A stretch of DNA of 64,000 nt from positions 186,001 through 250,000 of the forward strand of contig NW_004457642.1 of NCBI RefSeq assembly GCF_000203815.1, written 5' to 3'. Numbering within the stretch: the first letter of the stretch is position 1; each line of letters begins with the position of its first letter. Below, piece after piece: positions 24,237-36,533 of this stretch. The position numbers and the translations under genes were made by a program. Origin of the DNA: Cavenderia fasciculata. Its lineage: Eukaryota > Evosea > Eumycetozoa > Acytosteliales > Cavenderiaceae. The notes below the pieces were generated by a model. That model made no database searches, was not told the origin of the DNA, and was given only the letters and a program-made list of their open reading frames with translations.

Positions 24237-26189
24237 TTATCGTTCATCATCATCATCATCACCATCAGATAGATCGTCATCATCATCATCACCATCAGAT
24301 AGATCGTCATCCAAAGAGTTGACATAATCGATAAATTCTATTTTAGGAGAAACTGCACTAAGGGAAAAGTGCTTGATGGCTTCTAGACATTCTCTTCGGT
24401 TTGGTTGAAGGAGTAGTATCGACCACATGACGTCAAAGAGTTGAATAGATCCTTTCCTGCCGATTGCATAACCACATTCCTCTGTCACCCTTACTGATCT
24501 GCTATCTGTTCCGGCATAACTCTTCTCAGTGTCCTCTATGAAATGGTAGTCATACAATAAAGGTTCATTGCTATTATTCTTTTTGAGTGATGCCATGTGT
24601 TTTAATAGTCGCCATCCACCAAACTTGAGTTGCAAGACATTCTCCCATTTGTACAAGTTTTCGTCATTCACTGGAAGATGACAAAACAAATCCTTTCTTG
24701 CATGTCTCGAAAGGAATGTCACCAATGATGAACACTCTGAATGTCCAATTTCATCGAGAAATTGTCGTACCAATGGATGTAGATTTGGATAGCTGTGACA
24801 ACAACAATACTTGAGGTCATTGGCTCCCTTTTCGAGTAGCATACGTGCCATCTTTGCATTCCTTACTTGTACATTCCTAACTATGATTTCAAGATCATAT
24901 ATACTTCCTCGGCCGGCAATGTACTTGTCGATGAGGTGTGAGGCCAGCTCGACACCTTCATCGTCATCTCTACTACACACAGTGCGCAAGTTAAAGACAA
25001 CTTCACTGATCAATGAAAGATGTGAGAACAATGCATATTTGGCTATCGCGTCATCTGGAGTTACTTTTTGATTTTGGAGATACAAGTTGGATGATGGTAT
25101 GTTCGAGCCAGCGTCACTATTGTTTCGACATGGTTTATCGATTTTATTTGACTCGGATATAAAAGAGAGTTCAAACTGAAGACACATATCCAACTCCATT
25201 CTAAGCAGATGTTTATGGATGAGATCTCTCTGTCGAATCTCTGGAACCGGTCTACCTTCGTTGTATGTGTTCCATGTGTCTGATGACTTGACACGATTGG
25301 CGAGGTCGAGCAAAAGGTGTAGAGATACCAACTCTTGTATCATCAATGGATTTTGATCGACCAGTTCAGCAGGGAACCTCATTTTGAGGTCATTGATGAT
25401 TTGATTCTCTGCATGAACCCACCTGACAGTTTCCATGTCTGTTGATTTTACTATTGTTGGTTTGCCAAGCGCCCATCTGATCGACTCCATTCTCTCACCA
25501 ATATCTTTGATTGCCAGTAGTTGGGTTGGATAGTTCGAAGGAACCTTTCTATGATCCTTATCTTCTCCTCCCAATTTAATCGGAGCCAGTGGAAAGTTAT
25601 TCACCAACCATTTGTATCCCAAAGAATCATGGTCGAATATCTCTCCATATCCATCAAATTTAACATCCATTTCCTTTAACCATTCAAGGATGTGTATTTG
25701 ATTGCGATTTGCTGCAGGAGCAAACAAACTCTTTAAATACACCTCTCTGTAGTACTTGTGTTGTTCATTTTGTTGGTGAATTGATTTGACAATATCAAGA
25801 TGTCCTAGTTTACATATAATTTGCATACACTCGATTGTGTAAATTTGATCTTTGTATTGTGAGTTGTGTATCATTTCAAATTGATGATGATCAGTCACAT
25901 GTGACAATAAATCATTCATTGTAAGACTATTAAACTTGACAGGTATACCACATTTGATCTTATCGATCACCAAACCAAAATAACCATTCTTTAGCATTCC
26001 ATCAACATCAGTCCAATCATCATATCGATACAACTCTAAACAATAGATCATCTCTTCATCACTATATCCTCGATAGATTGATGTCTCTCTAATCTCCTTT
26101 AATATCTTTCTGAGTAATACTATATTTCTAATTACGTTCCATATTGTTGTTTCTCTTGTTGTTGTTGTTATACTACTACTACTATTCAT
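24237..26189 (-). CDS. Ankyrin-like protein, intact paralog of the broken gene at 6734-8689
   Basis: Single-exon gene of about 650 residues. Start placed at 26189 (MNSSSS) because the paralog begins at the same point; an in-frame Met at 26234 would add 15 residues. Helical repeat units (CKLGHLDIVKSIHQQ, then NRNQIHILEWLKEM; later RNAKMARMLLEKGAND) fit diverged ankyrin repeats of the dictyostelid type. The C-terminus is a direct repeat of LSDGDDDDD, giving a very acidic end. It interrupts the receptor array between C and D, in the same orientation, and was probably duplicated from or to the 6.7-8.7 kb site. Partner and location unknown. It has no CaaX box, unlike the gene at 3813. Confidence 0.8.
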   Translation of the reverse strand: MNSSSSITTTTRETTIWNVIRNIVLLRKILKEIRETSIYRGYSDEEMIYCLELYRYDDWTDVDGMLKNGYFGLVIDKIKCGIPVKFNSLTMNDLLSHVTDHHQFEMIHNSQYKDQIYTIECMQIICKLGHLDIVKSIHQQNEQHKYYREVYLKSLFAPAANRNQIHILEWLKEMDVKFDGYGEIFDHDSLGYKWLVNNFPLAPIKLGGEDKDHRKVPSNYPTQLLAIKDIGERMESIRWALGKPTIVKSTDMETVRWVHAENQIINDLKMRFPAELVDQNPLMIQELVSLHLLLDLANRVKSSDTWNTYNEGRPVPEIRQRDLIHKHLLRMELDMCLQFELSFISESNKIDKPCRNNSDAGSNIPSSNLYLQNQKVTPDDAIAKYALFSHLSLISEVVFNLRTVCSRDDDEGVELASHLIDKYIAGRGSIYDLEIIVRNVQVRNAKMARMLLEKGANDLKYCCCHSYPNLHPLVRQFLDEIGHSECSSLVTFLSRHARKDLFCHLPVNDENLYKWENVLQLKFGGWRLLKHMASLKKNNSNEPLLYDYHFIEDTEKSYAGTDSRSVRVTEECGYAIGRKGSIQLFDVMWSILLLQPNRRECLEAIKHFSLSAVSPKIEFIDYVNSLDDDLSDGDDDDDDLSDGDDDDDER

Positions 26190-26356
26190 CTTGAATTTAT
26201 ATAAATCTGATGAACAATGATCATGATTATACAAATAAGAACGCTCATTCTTATAGACGTCAAAAAACTTGGATAGAGCGGATTATCACTGATCTTCAAG
26301 TTTATTATTTTTCCTTTTTTATTATTCCCTTTTTTTATTCAAGAATGGATCAGAAG

Positions 26357-29300
26357 TTATTTGTTGATTTTATCTAACTTGTACTGTATATCATTATTGA
26401 ATCTTTTGGTTGCACTTTTCTTTTTATACTAATTTTCAAAAGTCCACTTTTCCAAATTTCTCTGGTGATCTCTATTTTCTACCAGAATCACACTTTGGGA
26501 GAGTAATAGGGTACAACTAGTCCAATGGTACCTATTTCATTTAAATCCAAGAGTGAAAAAAATTCAACCAAAGTCGGAAAATTGAGGAAAATTTTCAACC
26601 AAACTCGGAAATATATATTTCCGACTTTGGTTTTAGAACAGATAATGATTGTTTTCAACCGTTTAAATTGCATATATACATAAAACAGTATATTTTATTA
26701 GGATATGCCGATGGATTTTACTTGATCTCAAAATTTTATCATATGGACGAGGCACTTTTTCTGCCAGTCATTCCCCCATAGTAATTTGGCTTTTTTTCCA
26801 AGTCCACCATAGTCATGAGTCTTTGGCGCCCATAGTAAAACTACTAAATGTTTGACCCAAAAAATATTTTATAGTTTTGTTGTTTTTAAAGATACTATAT
26901 ATATATTCTCTATTATTGTTGTAGTTTATTGTTATATACTTTTGGTCAATGTTTGTACGATTTTTGGTTTTTCAAAAAAAGTACTATTTTGCTACTTTTT
27001 ACCTTTAATTTTAAAATAAACTTAAAAACTCTTGTGGTAGTAGATGTAGCATCATTAGATACACCTTTTGGAATAGTTGAAATTTGTTGACATTAATTTT
27101 TGTTCATAAAAAGTGGCAAATTATTCTTGGTGTTTTTTTTTCAAAAAATTTTAAAGGGTCAATCAATATAATCGATGCAACTCCGATGGCAACAGCACCA
27201 ACAACTCCAACAACAACACCAACAATGATTCTCCATGTATTGGATTTACTGTCACATCCACTGTCAGCATTCTTGTCGATTAATAATGGTGTGAAATCTG
27301 GATCGATGATGCTTTCTGATGATTGTGGCATACTTATTCCAATTAATATAATTGATTGTTGATCATCTAATGAAGCAGTTTTGTTGACAATCGATGTTCT
27401 CGAGAATGTTGGTCTTCCATCAGATAATACATAATCGATAAATCTACCTGTGAATTGAATATTATCTTTTACCACTCTAAGATATTGAATAGAGTTGGAT
27501 AGTTGATCGTAGCTGAGTGTATCAATATTGACATCTTGACAATCAAATTCGATTGATTGGTCATTGTTGATTGTTGTTTTGAAGATGACTCTGAGTGTTG
27601 TCAAGAATGTGTTGAATGTCCAATTACTAATGTTGACTGATAGTTTGATTGAATTGGCATCGATATGAAGCTGTTGTGAACCCAAATTGAATATCTCTTG
27701 GTTGTTGTGAGAATGATATCGTTGCTGTTACTAATGCTGTTGTATCACTGTTGTTGAGTTGATAGTTGACTGTTGTTGTTTGTGTTTGATTATCTGTCAA
27801 TATCGTTGAGCTCCAACTGTTTGTCAATACTTCGTTGATGATATTATTATCGGTGTCTATTTCTTGAATGGCAATCATTTCAAATTGGAAATCAATTCCA
27901 TCGATATCAAATGATGTTGTTGGTGATGTTGTATTGGGTGTGTTTGTGTGATTGCTTGTTTTTGTCAAACAATTATCGATTGAACTATATTCAGTATCAC
28001 ATTTACACTTCCCATTGATACATTGACCATGACCATAACAATTAAATGGACATGTTAATTCACCACCACTGCCATCACTATCCGAACCTGATCCAGAACC
28101 AGATGACTGCGATGAAGGTTTAAAATAAATCCAATTATTTCCATTATTTGTTGAATTATCAACAGTCAATCTGACCAATGCCAAACCATCAGTTGGTTCA
28201 CTGACCAATGTACAATTAATCAATGTTTGTGATTTTGATGTAACTTGACAATCAGTACTATTCAAAGTGATTGATACAATAGTTTGATTGAATGGTCCAA
28301 AATCACCATAGATACTGATCAATCTTCGATCATTTATATCGTATGATCCCGATGCAAAAGTAGGATATTCTACAAAATAAAAATAATTAATATTAATATA
28401 TTTCCATTATTCAACATTTTCTATACATACTCTTTGAACATTGATCAGAATAATAACCAGTATCACAAATACAAATACCATTAATATTACAGGTACCACG
28501 ACCCGAACAACCATTATAAGTACACAAACTTTCAAGAGTTGTCAAGTTGGCCATCATTGGAGCGGATGGGAAACCTAGGACTGTTATTGTTATATTTGTC
28601 AATCCAATACCTGGCCAGTATTTTGCTTGGGTACATTCAACCATGGATGAATTATCCATAGTCATAATATTACAAATAGAAGGATCACCATTAAAGTATA
28701 CTGCCACTTGATCCATTGAGGTTGTTGCAAAGTTACCAGTGAATCTATAGACTGAACCAACATTGATTAAACTATCCCATTTTTCCAATACTACACCGTA
28801 AGGGTATAAAACTATAAAAAGAATGTTAAGTAAATATGGATATATTTTATCAATTATAAGTTGAATATAATTACCAAAAATATAAAATTCTGAATCAAAA
28901 CTATAATATTGATTGGATACTGTTAATTTAAGTTGGTCATTGGATTTCAATAAGTTTCCTTGAACAGTACAACGCAGGTTACCACCTGGAACTGGTATTG
29001 ATGGGTCAGTACAATCGATTGTATTATTTAATTTGACAGTGTGTGGCAGAAAATTATTAATATGAGATACTTGAAAAAAAATAACAATGGTACGAGGAGC
29101 GACTTGACTATACGATACACCACCAAAAAAGTAAACTCCAACTTCTAAAAGTGTAAAGTTAAATTGGTAGGCAGTTGGATAGAATTTATCCAATGAAAAG
29201 GTAGCATTTTTTGGTGGACCTGTTCCAAATGATATATCATATAAACTATTTAATAAATAAAATATTGATTGATGAATAATTAATATTAATATCTTTAATT

Positions 29301-31321
29301 AATATCTTTTTCCTGAAAAGATATGAATGATATGGTTGCTTGATTGATTGATAAATTACCTTAGTTGTTTGTTTGGAGTTATTGAAGATAGATAATATTT
29401 ACCATCAATCATATCTTCTCTTCCATATCCAATGTTTTGTCCGGTAATGTTTCCCCTCCCCAATACAGTATAAATCATTGTTAAATCAAAAGTAATATCT
29501 GGAAATATAATATGAGTAGATTAAAAATTAATTTGATTATTTTTAACTATTAGTGTTATTTGTTTAAAAAACAATGTTTACATACTGCATTTAAAACCAG
29601 CATCGAGGACAATATCAGTTTGAACATATAAAGAATTCTTTTGATAACAAAGGAAACATTCAGGTACATTGGTAATCAATGGACACCCTTTAATATACAA
29701 TCGATTATTACAAAATGATTGCGGTATCGATGTTGACAGTGCAGTATTGTTGGTTACATCGAGAAGGATATTATTTGCATTTTGGAAATTTGACCATTGA
29801 ATTCCACCTTGAAACTTGTTATTTGCATATTGTCTAGTATGTAAATGATTTGGTTGGTTTAGTTAATGAAATAATCAGAGGTTTGGTTTTGTTTGGATGC
29901 ATACAAATAGGTAACATTTTTTAATGGAATGTTTGGGAATACTGTAAAGTTACTATTGGTAGCTGTAATAGCTATCAAGGTACCTGGAAATTGTGTTAGT
30001 GGTAGAGCAGTTGCTGCCGAGTGAGTATATTCTCTAAATAAAACAAACTATGTTTAGTATTGATTTGAAGGAGTGCGTTTTTAAATATTTCAACACATAC
30101 AATCCAACTAATTTTGGAAATGCACTCAATGGAGGTGAAAAGGTTGTAGAATACCCTTTCAATGACCTAAATAAAGAAAATAAATTAGGTTTGGGAATAA
30201 TCACGATTAAAAATAAATATATATATTTTGACGTACAGTGAGGTAATATAGTTGGGACTGGACAAAGATGCATTTACTATTGCATCTTCTGATGATAATT
30301 TGCTAAATAAATAAAAAGATAATTAATACATGTGTTAATTTAAACCTTTATAAAGGGTTCAAAGAATGAATGAAAATAAGTTCTTACAAATTAGCAAGAT
30401 ATGACAAACCGCAATTTATATTTAAACCAGCTGGGGCAGCCTCTACATTAAAAGCAATGGCTTGTAAAACTGGGAATATTTGATCAGAAAGAGAGATCGT
30501 TTGGGCGAGTGGTGGAATAAACAATTGAAGGGACAAAAATTGTAATTTGGGATGGACTGGTGTATTTTGGTCGATCGTCACCGTTCCAAGCACAGGAATG
30601 GACATCTGAACCAATTGGGGAAAATTAAATACAATGTTTTGTTGAAGATAGGTTCCTCCTATCATAAATGAATGCAGCATTGGCATTCCAACTGGGAATC
30701 CATCTGGAAGAAATATAATAGATGTATCATATTTGATACTGTAAATAAAGAAAGGTTAGTTTAGATAGATAGTACGTAAAATGGACTCTTTAGATCTTTC
30801 ATACTCTATGGATTCGAGCATGGGCAAATCCTTTAGAAAATTAAGGATGTTAAGAGATGGAGAACTAACAAATCCAACAATAATACTGATTACAGCTAAC
30901 TCGGGAAATTCAAATATTTGTGATCCTGATGGTGCTTGTCCTGTAGTAATGGGATAAAATGAAACTACACTAATTATGTTTAAATGTTAGGTCATAACTT
31001 TTATGGCATATATACAATGCAGTTACTTACATTTTAATGATATGTGGTGTTGTTCCAGTGCTACAAATAAAGTAACCTGAACTACAGATAGCTGTTTGAT
31101 CTTCTTGAACATTCAAACAGTATTGTCTAATCACCCAAACAGCAGATGCCACTAGTATAAATTATAAAAAATTAATTAATCATTTTTATCACCAAAAAAT
31201 CATGATGTCTCTCAATCTTACCTTCGTCTGGTGGCATTACTTGACATTCTGAATATTGAATAACATTTAATAAAAGTAAAAAGAAGAGAAAATGTATACA
31301 ATTATTATGTGTTTTTGCCAT
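26357..31321 (-). pseudogene. Array gene D: ComC-like receptor, damaged in last exon by frameshift and insertion
   Basis: N-terminal and middle exons are well kept: start at 31321 with signal peptide (FLFFLLLLNVI, ECQVMPPDE), leucine-rich exons about 29585-31150, and TIG1/EGF1 about 28433-28810. The intron between the beta-rich and TIG1 exons (about 28811-28873) happens to be open in frame. In the last exon an extra C near 27681 (CCC where others have CC) shifts the frame inside the supersandwich-like region. Further on, about 734 foreign bases (26427-27160) separate the membrane helix from the original tail, which survives at 26357-26426 as an A-type end (FNNDIQYKLDKINK). If read, the insertion would replace the tail with DPLKFFEKK and stop at 27104. 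One base in the frameshift could be a sequencing error; the insertion is not. One EGF2 position is also changed (CDTEYSS for CDTGYSS). Confidence 0.75.
26427..27160. mobile_element. Insertion of unknown type in the last exon of gene D
   Basis: The boundaries are inferred from the intact paralogs: coding homology stops at about 26426 and resumes at about 27161 at the adjoining base. The insert is A/T-rich with no long open frame. It holds a near-perfect inverted repeat at 26597-26632 (AACCAAACTCGGAAATAT against its reverse with one mismatch) and a further copy of one arm at 26566-26580. Terminal inverted repeats are not convincing (CCACTTTT near both ends in opposite orientation at best), and no clear target duplication is seen. 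It could be a small non-autonomous element or a piece of other genomic DNA. Confidence 0.5.
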
Positions 31322-31555
31322 TATCTTTGTTTGAATTGAGCTAATGATGTTTGTTTAGGAACAAAAGTAAAAAGAAGCAAAAGATCAAAAAAAAAAAAAG
31401 AATCCATTGTTAAAAGATACTATAAGAATCTAGATACCAAACAATCAAGATTATTAAATAACCCGACGATCATTTTTTACTATTTTCAGGTTAATAAGAT
31501 AATCTTGCAATTAATAAATCCTGTGCATCAAATAATAATCTTTATTTATATTAAA
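31322..31555. other. Spacer between array genes D and E
   Basis: 234 bases, A/T-rich. Near 31440 it contains CAATCAAGATTA, the reverse complement of a TCTTGATT core seen upstream of other array genes. Nothing else recognised. Confidence 0.4.
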
Positions 31556-34500
31556 TTAATTCATTTTTGCTAATTTATGTTGCATTTTATCGTTGTATCT
31601 CTTTGTTGTTTGCTTCTTTTTAATCAATATAATGGATGCTACTCCGATGGCAACAGCACCAACAACTCCAACAACAACACAAACAATGATTCTCCATGTA
31701 TCGGATTTACTGTCACATCCATTGTCATTACTCTTGTCGATTAATAATGGTGTGAAATCTGGATCGAGGGAACATGATTGGCATTGTGGCATACTTATTC
31801 CAATTAATATAGTTGATTGTGATTGATCACCTGATTCATCAGTTTTGTTGATAATTGATGTTTTAGAGAATGTTGGTCTTCCATCAGATAATACATAATC
31901 GATAAATCTACCTGTGAATTGAATATTATCTTTTACCACTCGTAGATATTGAATAGAGTTGGATAGTTGATCGTAGCTGAGTGTATCAATATTAACATCT
32001 TGACAATCAAATTCGATTGATTGGTCATTGTTGATGGTTGTTTTGAAGATGACTCTGAGTGTTGTCAAGAATGTGTTGAATGTCCAATTACTAATGTTGA
32101 CTGATAGTTTGATTGAATTGGCATCGATGTGAAGTAGTTGTGAACCAAATTGAATATCTCTTGGTTGTTGTGAGAATGATATCGTTGCTGTTACTAGTGC
32201 TGTTGTATCACTGTTGTTGAGTTGATAGTTGACTGTTGTTGTTTGTGTTTGATTATCTGTCAATATCGTTGCTGTTGTTGTTGTTGTATCACTGTTGTTG
32301 AGTTGATAGTTGACTGTTGTTGTTTGTGTTTGATTATCTAATGATAATGTTGAATTCCAACTGTTTGTCAATACTTGATTGATGATATTATCATCAGTGT
32401 CTATTTCTTGAATGGCAATCATTTCAAATTGGAAATCAATTCCATCGATATCAAATGATGTTGTTGGTGATGTTGTATTGGGTGTGTTTGTGTGATTGCT
32501 TGTCTTTGTCAAACAATTATCGATTGAACTATATCCAGTATCACATTTACATTTCCCATTGATACATTGACCGTGACCATAACAATTAAATGGACATGTT
32601 AATTCATTACTATCTGATCCAGAACCTGATCCCTGTGATGAAGGTTTAAAATAAATCCAATTATTTCCATTATTTGTTGAATTATCAACAGTCAATCTGA
32701 CCAAAGCCAAACCATCAGTTGGTTCACTGACCAATGTACAATTAATCAATGACTGTGATTTATATGTAACTTGACAATCAGTATTATTCAAAGTGATTGA
32801 TACAATAGTTTGATTGAATGGTCCGAAATCACCATAGATACTGATCAATTTTCTATCGTTTAAATCATATTCTCCCGATGCAAAAGTAGGATATTCTAAA
32901 AATAATAATTTTAATTAATTTTTTTCCTTTTCTATTTTTAATTTTTTAATTATCTATACATACTCTGTGAACATTTATCAGAATAATAACCAGTATCACA
33001 AATACAGGTACCGTTTTGATCACAAGTACCATGACCCGAACAACCATTAGAATAAATACATAAACTTTGAACTGATGTTATATTGGCAAATATAGGGGTG
33101 GAGGAGAACCCATTGACAGATATTGTAATATTTGTCAATCCAATACCTGGCCAGAATTTAGTTTGGTTGCATTGCATTAGACCTAAAATAAAAGACCTAA
33201 CATTACAAATGGATGAATCCCCATTAAAGTATACAGCCACTTGATCCATTGTAGCTGATCCAAAACTGCCTGTAAAGTCATAGGCTGAACCAACTTTGAT
33301 AATACTATCCCAATTTGCCAATACCATATTTGATGGATAGTATGCTAATAGAATAGAAAATAAAAAGAATTATTAATAATTATTTCTTTTTTTTTCTCTT
33401 CTCCTCTGTTTTTTTTTTTTTTTTTGAGAAATATATTTATAGTTACATGTCATGTTTACAGTTTTGTCAAGTTGGTATTGGGAATTGGAGACTGCGAAAT
33501 TCCAAGTGTCACCTTGTTTGAATGAATGTCCTGTAATATTGCAATACACAATGGTATTGGTAGTTATCTGACCAACTGGTGAAGTGATACAATCGATTGC
33601 ATTATTTACTTTGATGGTGTGAGTAATAAATGAATTGAGTGCATTGGCAAAAACTTGAAATTGAATAGTCTGTGATGCGAGTTGTTTATATGTTACATCT
33701 CCCTCCATCATTATACCAACTTCCACTGTTGTAAATGTGAACTCGTATTCTGGATAAAAGCTATCCAACCTGATTAAAATAGGTCTTGGTGGTCCAGCTG
33801 GAGATAAATCTTCTACTCTATCAATTATAGTAAAAATAAATAAATAAATAAATAATTACAAACAAATAATAATAATAAAAATGTTTCAACTTACTCTATG
33901 ATTCTGTTTGGAATGACAGGTCTTAAATTGTATTGAAAATCAACCGACATGCTTCCATATCCAATATTTTGTCCATTGATATAACCATATCCAAATATAG
34001 TATAAATATTTGTCGATTGAAATGTAATATCTAGATAGAAAAAAAAAAAAAGAAAAAGGAATAAATATTAAATATTAATAAAAGTTATATTGGTGAGATA
34101 GAGTCTCACGTTCCAATTGATGGTAACATACTGCAAGTAAAACCAGGGTCTAGAACAATGTCTGTGTAAACATTCTCAGTATTCTTTTGGTAACAAAGGA
34201 AACATTCAGGTACAACGGTAATACCTGGACATTGATAGAGATTCAATCTATTATTGCAAAATGATTGTGGAATCGCAGTCACCAAGTCAGTATTGCTAGA
34301 TACATCGAAATATATATTATTGGCATCCTGCAATGCACTCCAAGGAATGTCACCTTGTAGCTTGTTGCCAGCGAGTTGTCTGTGTAGAGTAAGTCGTTGA
34401 TTAATAAAAATGAAATCATTTAAATTATAAAGTGTTGGGTTTTAAACATACATTGTTTTTACATTATTGATTGGAATGTTTGGGAATGCCGTTAACTGTC

Positions 34501-36164
34501 CGACAGTTGAAGAAAATGTTTCAAGTGAATTAGGGTACTGACCTGTAAATGGAAAATTGGTAAATGTAGCAAATTGATAGGTTCTAAATATAAATAAATA
34601 AATATTATTATTATTAGTTTTGGATTCATTCCAATGATGATCAAATAACTATTATTATTCATTATTATTATTACTATTATTATTATATATGATTACATAC
34701 AGAGTAACTATATTTGTAAAACTATCTATTGAAGGATATAGCTTTATTGGTGCACCTTGAAGCCTCCTATAATAAATTTAGAAAATACACATTATTAATA
34801 AAATGACCGAATTTAAAAAAAAAAGAAAGAAAGAAAGAGTGAAAGAAAGTATTTCTATGACTACATACAATAAGGTTATAGATTGAGGATTCAATATATA
34901 TACAACAGAATCAGTTGCAGATTGAGGTGATGAAAGAGTACTGTTAGAAATAATAATATTAGGTTAGTTAGAAGGTTGTTGACAAGAGTATCTGGATCTC
35001 ATCCAATCCAATCGAATCTATTCATTTCTACTTACAAACTTTTAGGATTTGAAACATTACAATAGGTTGTCAATGCTTTTGATGAAATAACAGACAAAAG
35101 AGTGATGTCTTCCAACGCTGGGAATGATTGAGCAGTAAACGATATGGTACGGTCGGTTGCCAAGTATACCCCAATATTTAACTTTTTCAGGTTTGGATGT
35201 ATAGGAGTGGTCTCATCGATGGCGACGTACCCAAACACTTCAAATTGGACACTCTCAATAGCAGGACCAAAATTAAATATAACGTCGTGTTGAAATTTAG
35301 CACCTTGAACCGAAAAGAAAGTTAATAATGGCAAAGAAGGTCCAAAATTTGGAGGCAACATATTAGCGGTTGAATCTGATTTAATACTATAAATATTAAA
35401 GAATGAATATTAGTGTTTATCGATCGGATTGAAAGGTTACATCATAATATGATCACTTAACTTACTCAATAACTCGTAGACTAGTCATACTAGCTGTGAT
35501 GAATTCCAAAATATTTGTGTTTGGCTTTGTAAAAGATATTGAAGCAGTGATTTTCAGATTCACCAACTCTGGGAAATCAAATTGACTCACTCCTGTTGGT
35601 GTTGTAGTAGTTGTAGTTGAATACCCAACTAAATTACTTTTTTTTTTTAAAGAGATAGAGATAGAGAGATAGAGAGAGAGAGAGAGATAGTAGTGTTAGT
35701 GAGATTCGAATCGATTTGTTGCATGTCTCATCAAGTATAGATACAAACATATTAGTGATATGACGAGGTGTTCCTGTTGAACATGTAAAGTAACCTGAAC
35801 TACAAATACTGTTTTCAACTTGTGTAATCGAACTACCATATTTTTGAATGATCCATATCGCAGAGTTTACTATATTGTATATTATTAAAATGTAGATGAG
35901 TAAGTATCAGTTACATGTTTGATTGAGTTGTCTCGTGATACTGATAGATAGATAGACAGATGCAAACATACATTCAGATGCTGGTAGCTGACATTCTACA
36001 TGATCGATTATATTACATATCGTTAAAAGAACAATGAGAATGAAGATCACAACTTGACCGTGGGTTCGAACAATTTCTTTTTTTTTTTTTTTTTGTGTGT
36101 CTATGTATGAGTGTGTGTGTGTGTTTGTAGGATGGATGATAGTGAGTCTAAGTCTATAGTCCAA
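31556..36164 (-). CDS. Array gene E: ComC-like membrane receptor with in-frame internal duplication
   Basis: Gene A plan. The only in-frame Met before the signal segment (VVIFILIVLLTICNII, then ECQLPASEC) is at 36164, giving a long N-terminal stretch with a lysine run from an A-rich tract, unlike siblings; the true start is therefore uncertain. Leucine-rich exons about 34130-35640, beta-rich exon about 33447-33835, TIG1/EGF1 about 32962-33343 and last exon 31556 to about 32896. The supersandwich-like domain carries two copies of NQTQTTTVNYQLNNSDTT from an 81-base tandem duplication, so the domain is 27 residues longer. It has the CQSCS variant before DPDFTPLL. Tail KKKQTTKRYN. No break found. 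Confidence 0.8.
32205..32339. repeat. 81-base-period tandem duplication inside gene E
   Basis: A 54-base block at 32205-32258 recurs identically at 32286-32339, offset 81 bases (27 codons), so the frame is kept. Each copy codes for the NQTQTTTVNYQ...NNSDT segment of the membrane-proximal domain. No other array gene has it. Confidence 0.9.
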
Positions 36165-36340
36165 AGGTTATGTGATCGGAAACCATCCCAAATGATGAAA
36201 TACCGAGATATTTTTCAAAGTTTGTTGAGAGGTGTTGGGATTTTGGAATGAATTCCCGAAACTATTGATCGGGGTTCTCAAACATGCACTCAACCCGAGT
36301 TAAAATTGAAGAATCTGATCATTTTTTGTAATTTATTATT

Positions 36341-36516
36341 CTACATTGTTGAGAGTTTATGTTGCAACAAGTCTTATTGTGTCTTTTAATAATTCTTTTC
36401 TTTTTCATTAATATAATCGATGCTACTGCGATGGCAACAGCACCAACAACTCCAACAACAACAACAACGATTCTCCATCTATTGGATTTACTGTCACATC
36501 CACTATCATTGTATCT
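36341..36516 (-). pseudogene. Relic of a B-type receptor 3' end between genes E and F
   Basis: About 175 bases match the end of gene B (tail, membrane helix and start of the preceding DSGCDSKSNTWR region on the coding strand), but they lie directly beyond the stop of gene F and stop abruptly at about 36516. F has its own complete, A-type end. The relic includes an altered tail and an extra AAC repeat. It is the second such leftover in the array and marks a recombination joint. The neighbouring 36165-36340 is spacer upstream of E. Confidence 0.7.
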
Positions 36517-36533
36517 AGAATTTATGCATTTAT

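Noticed and set aside
28411-29193. A 260-residue fused exon in gene D
   Set aside because: The join is just an intron that happens to lack stops; the splice signals of siblings are still present.
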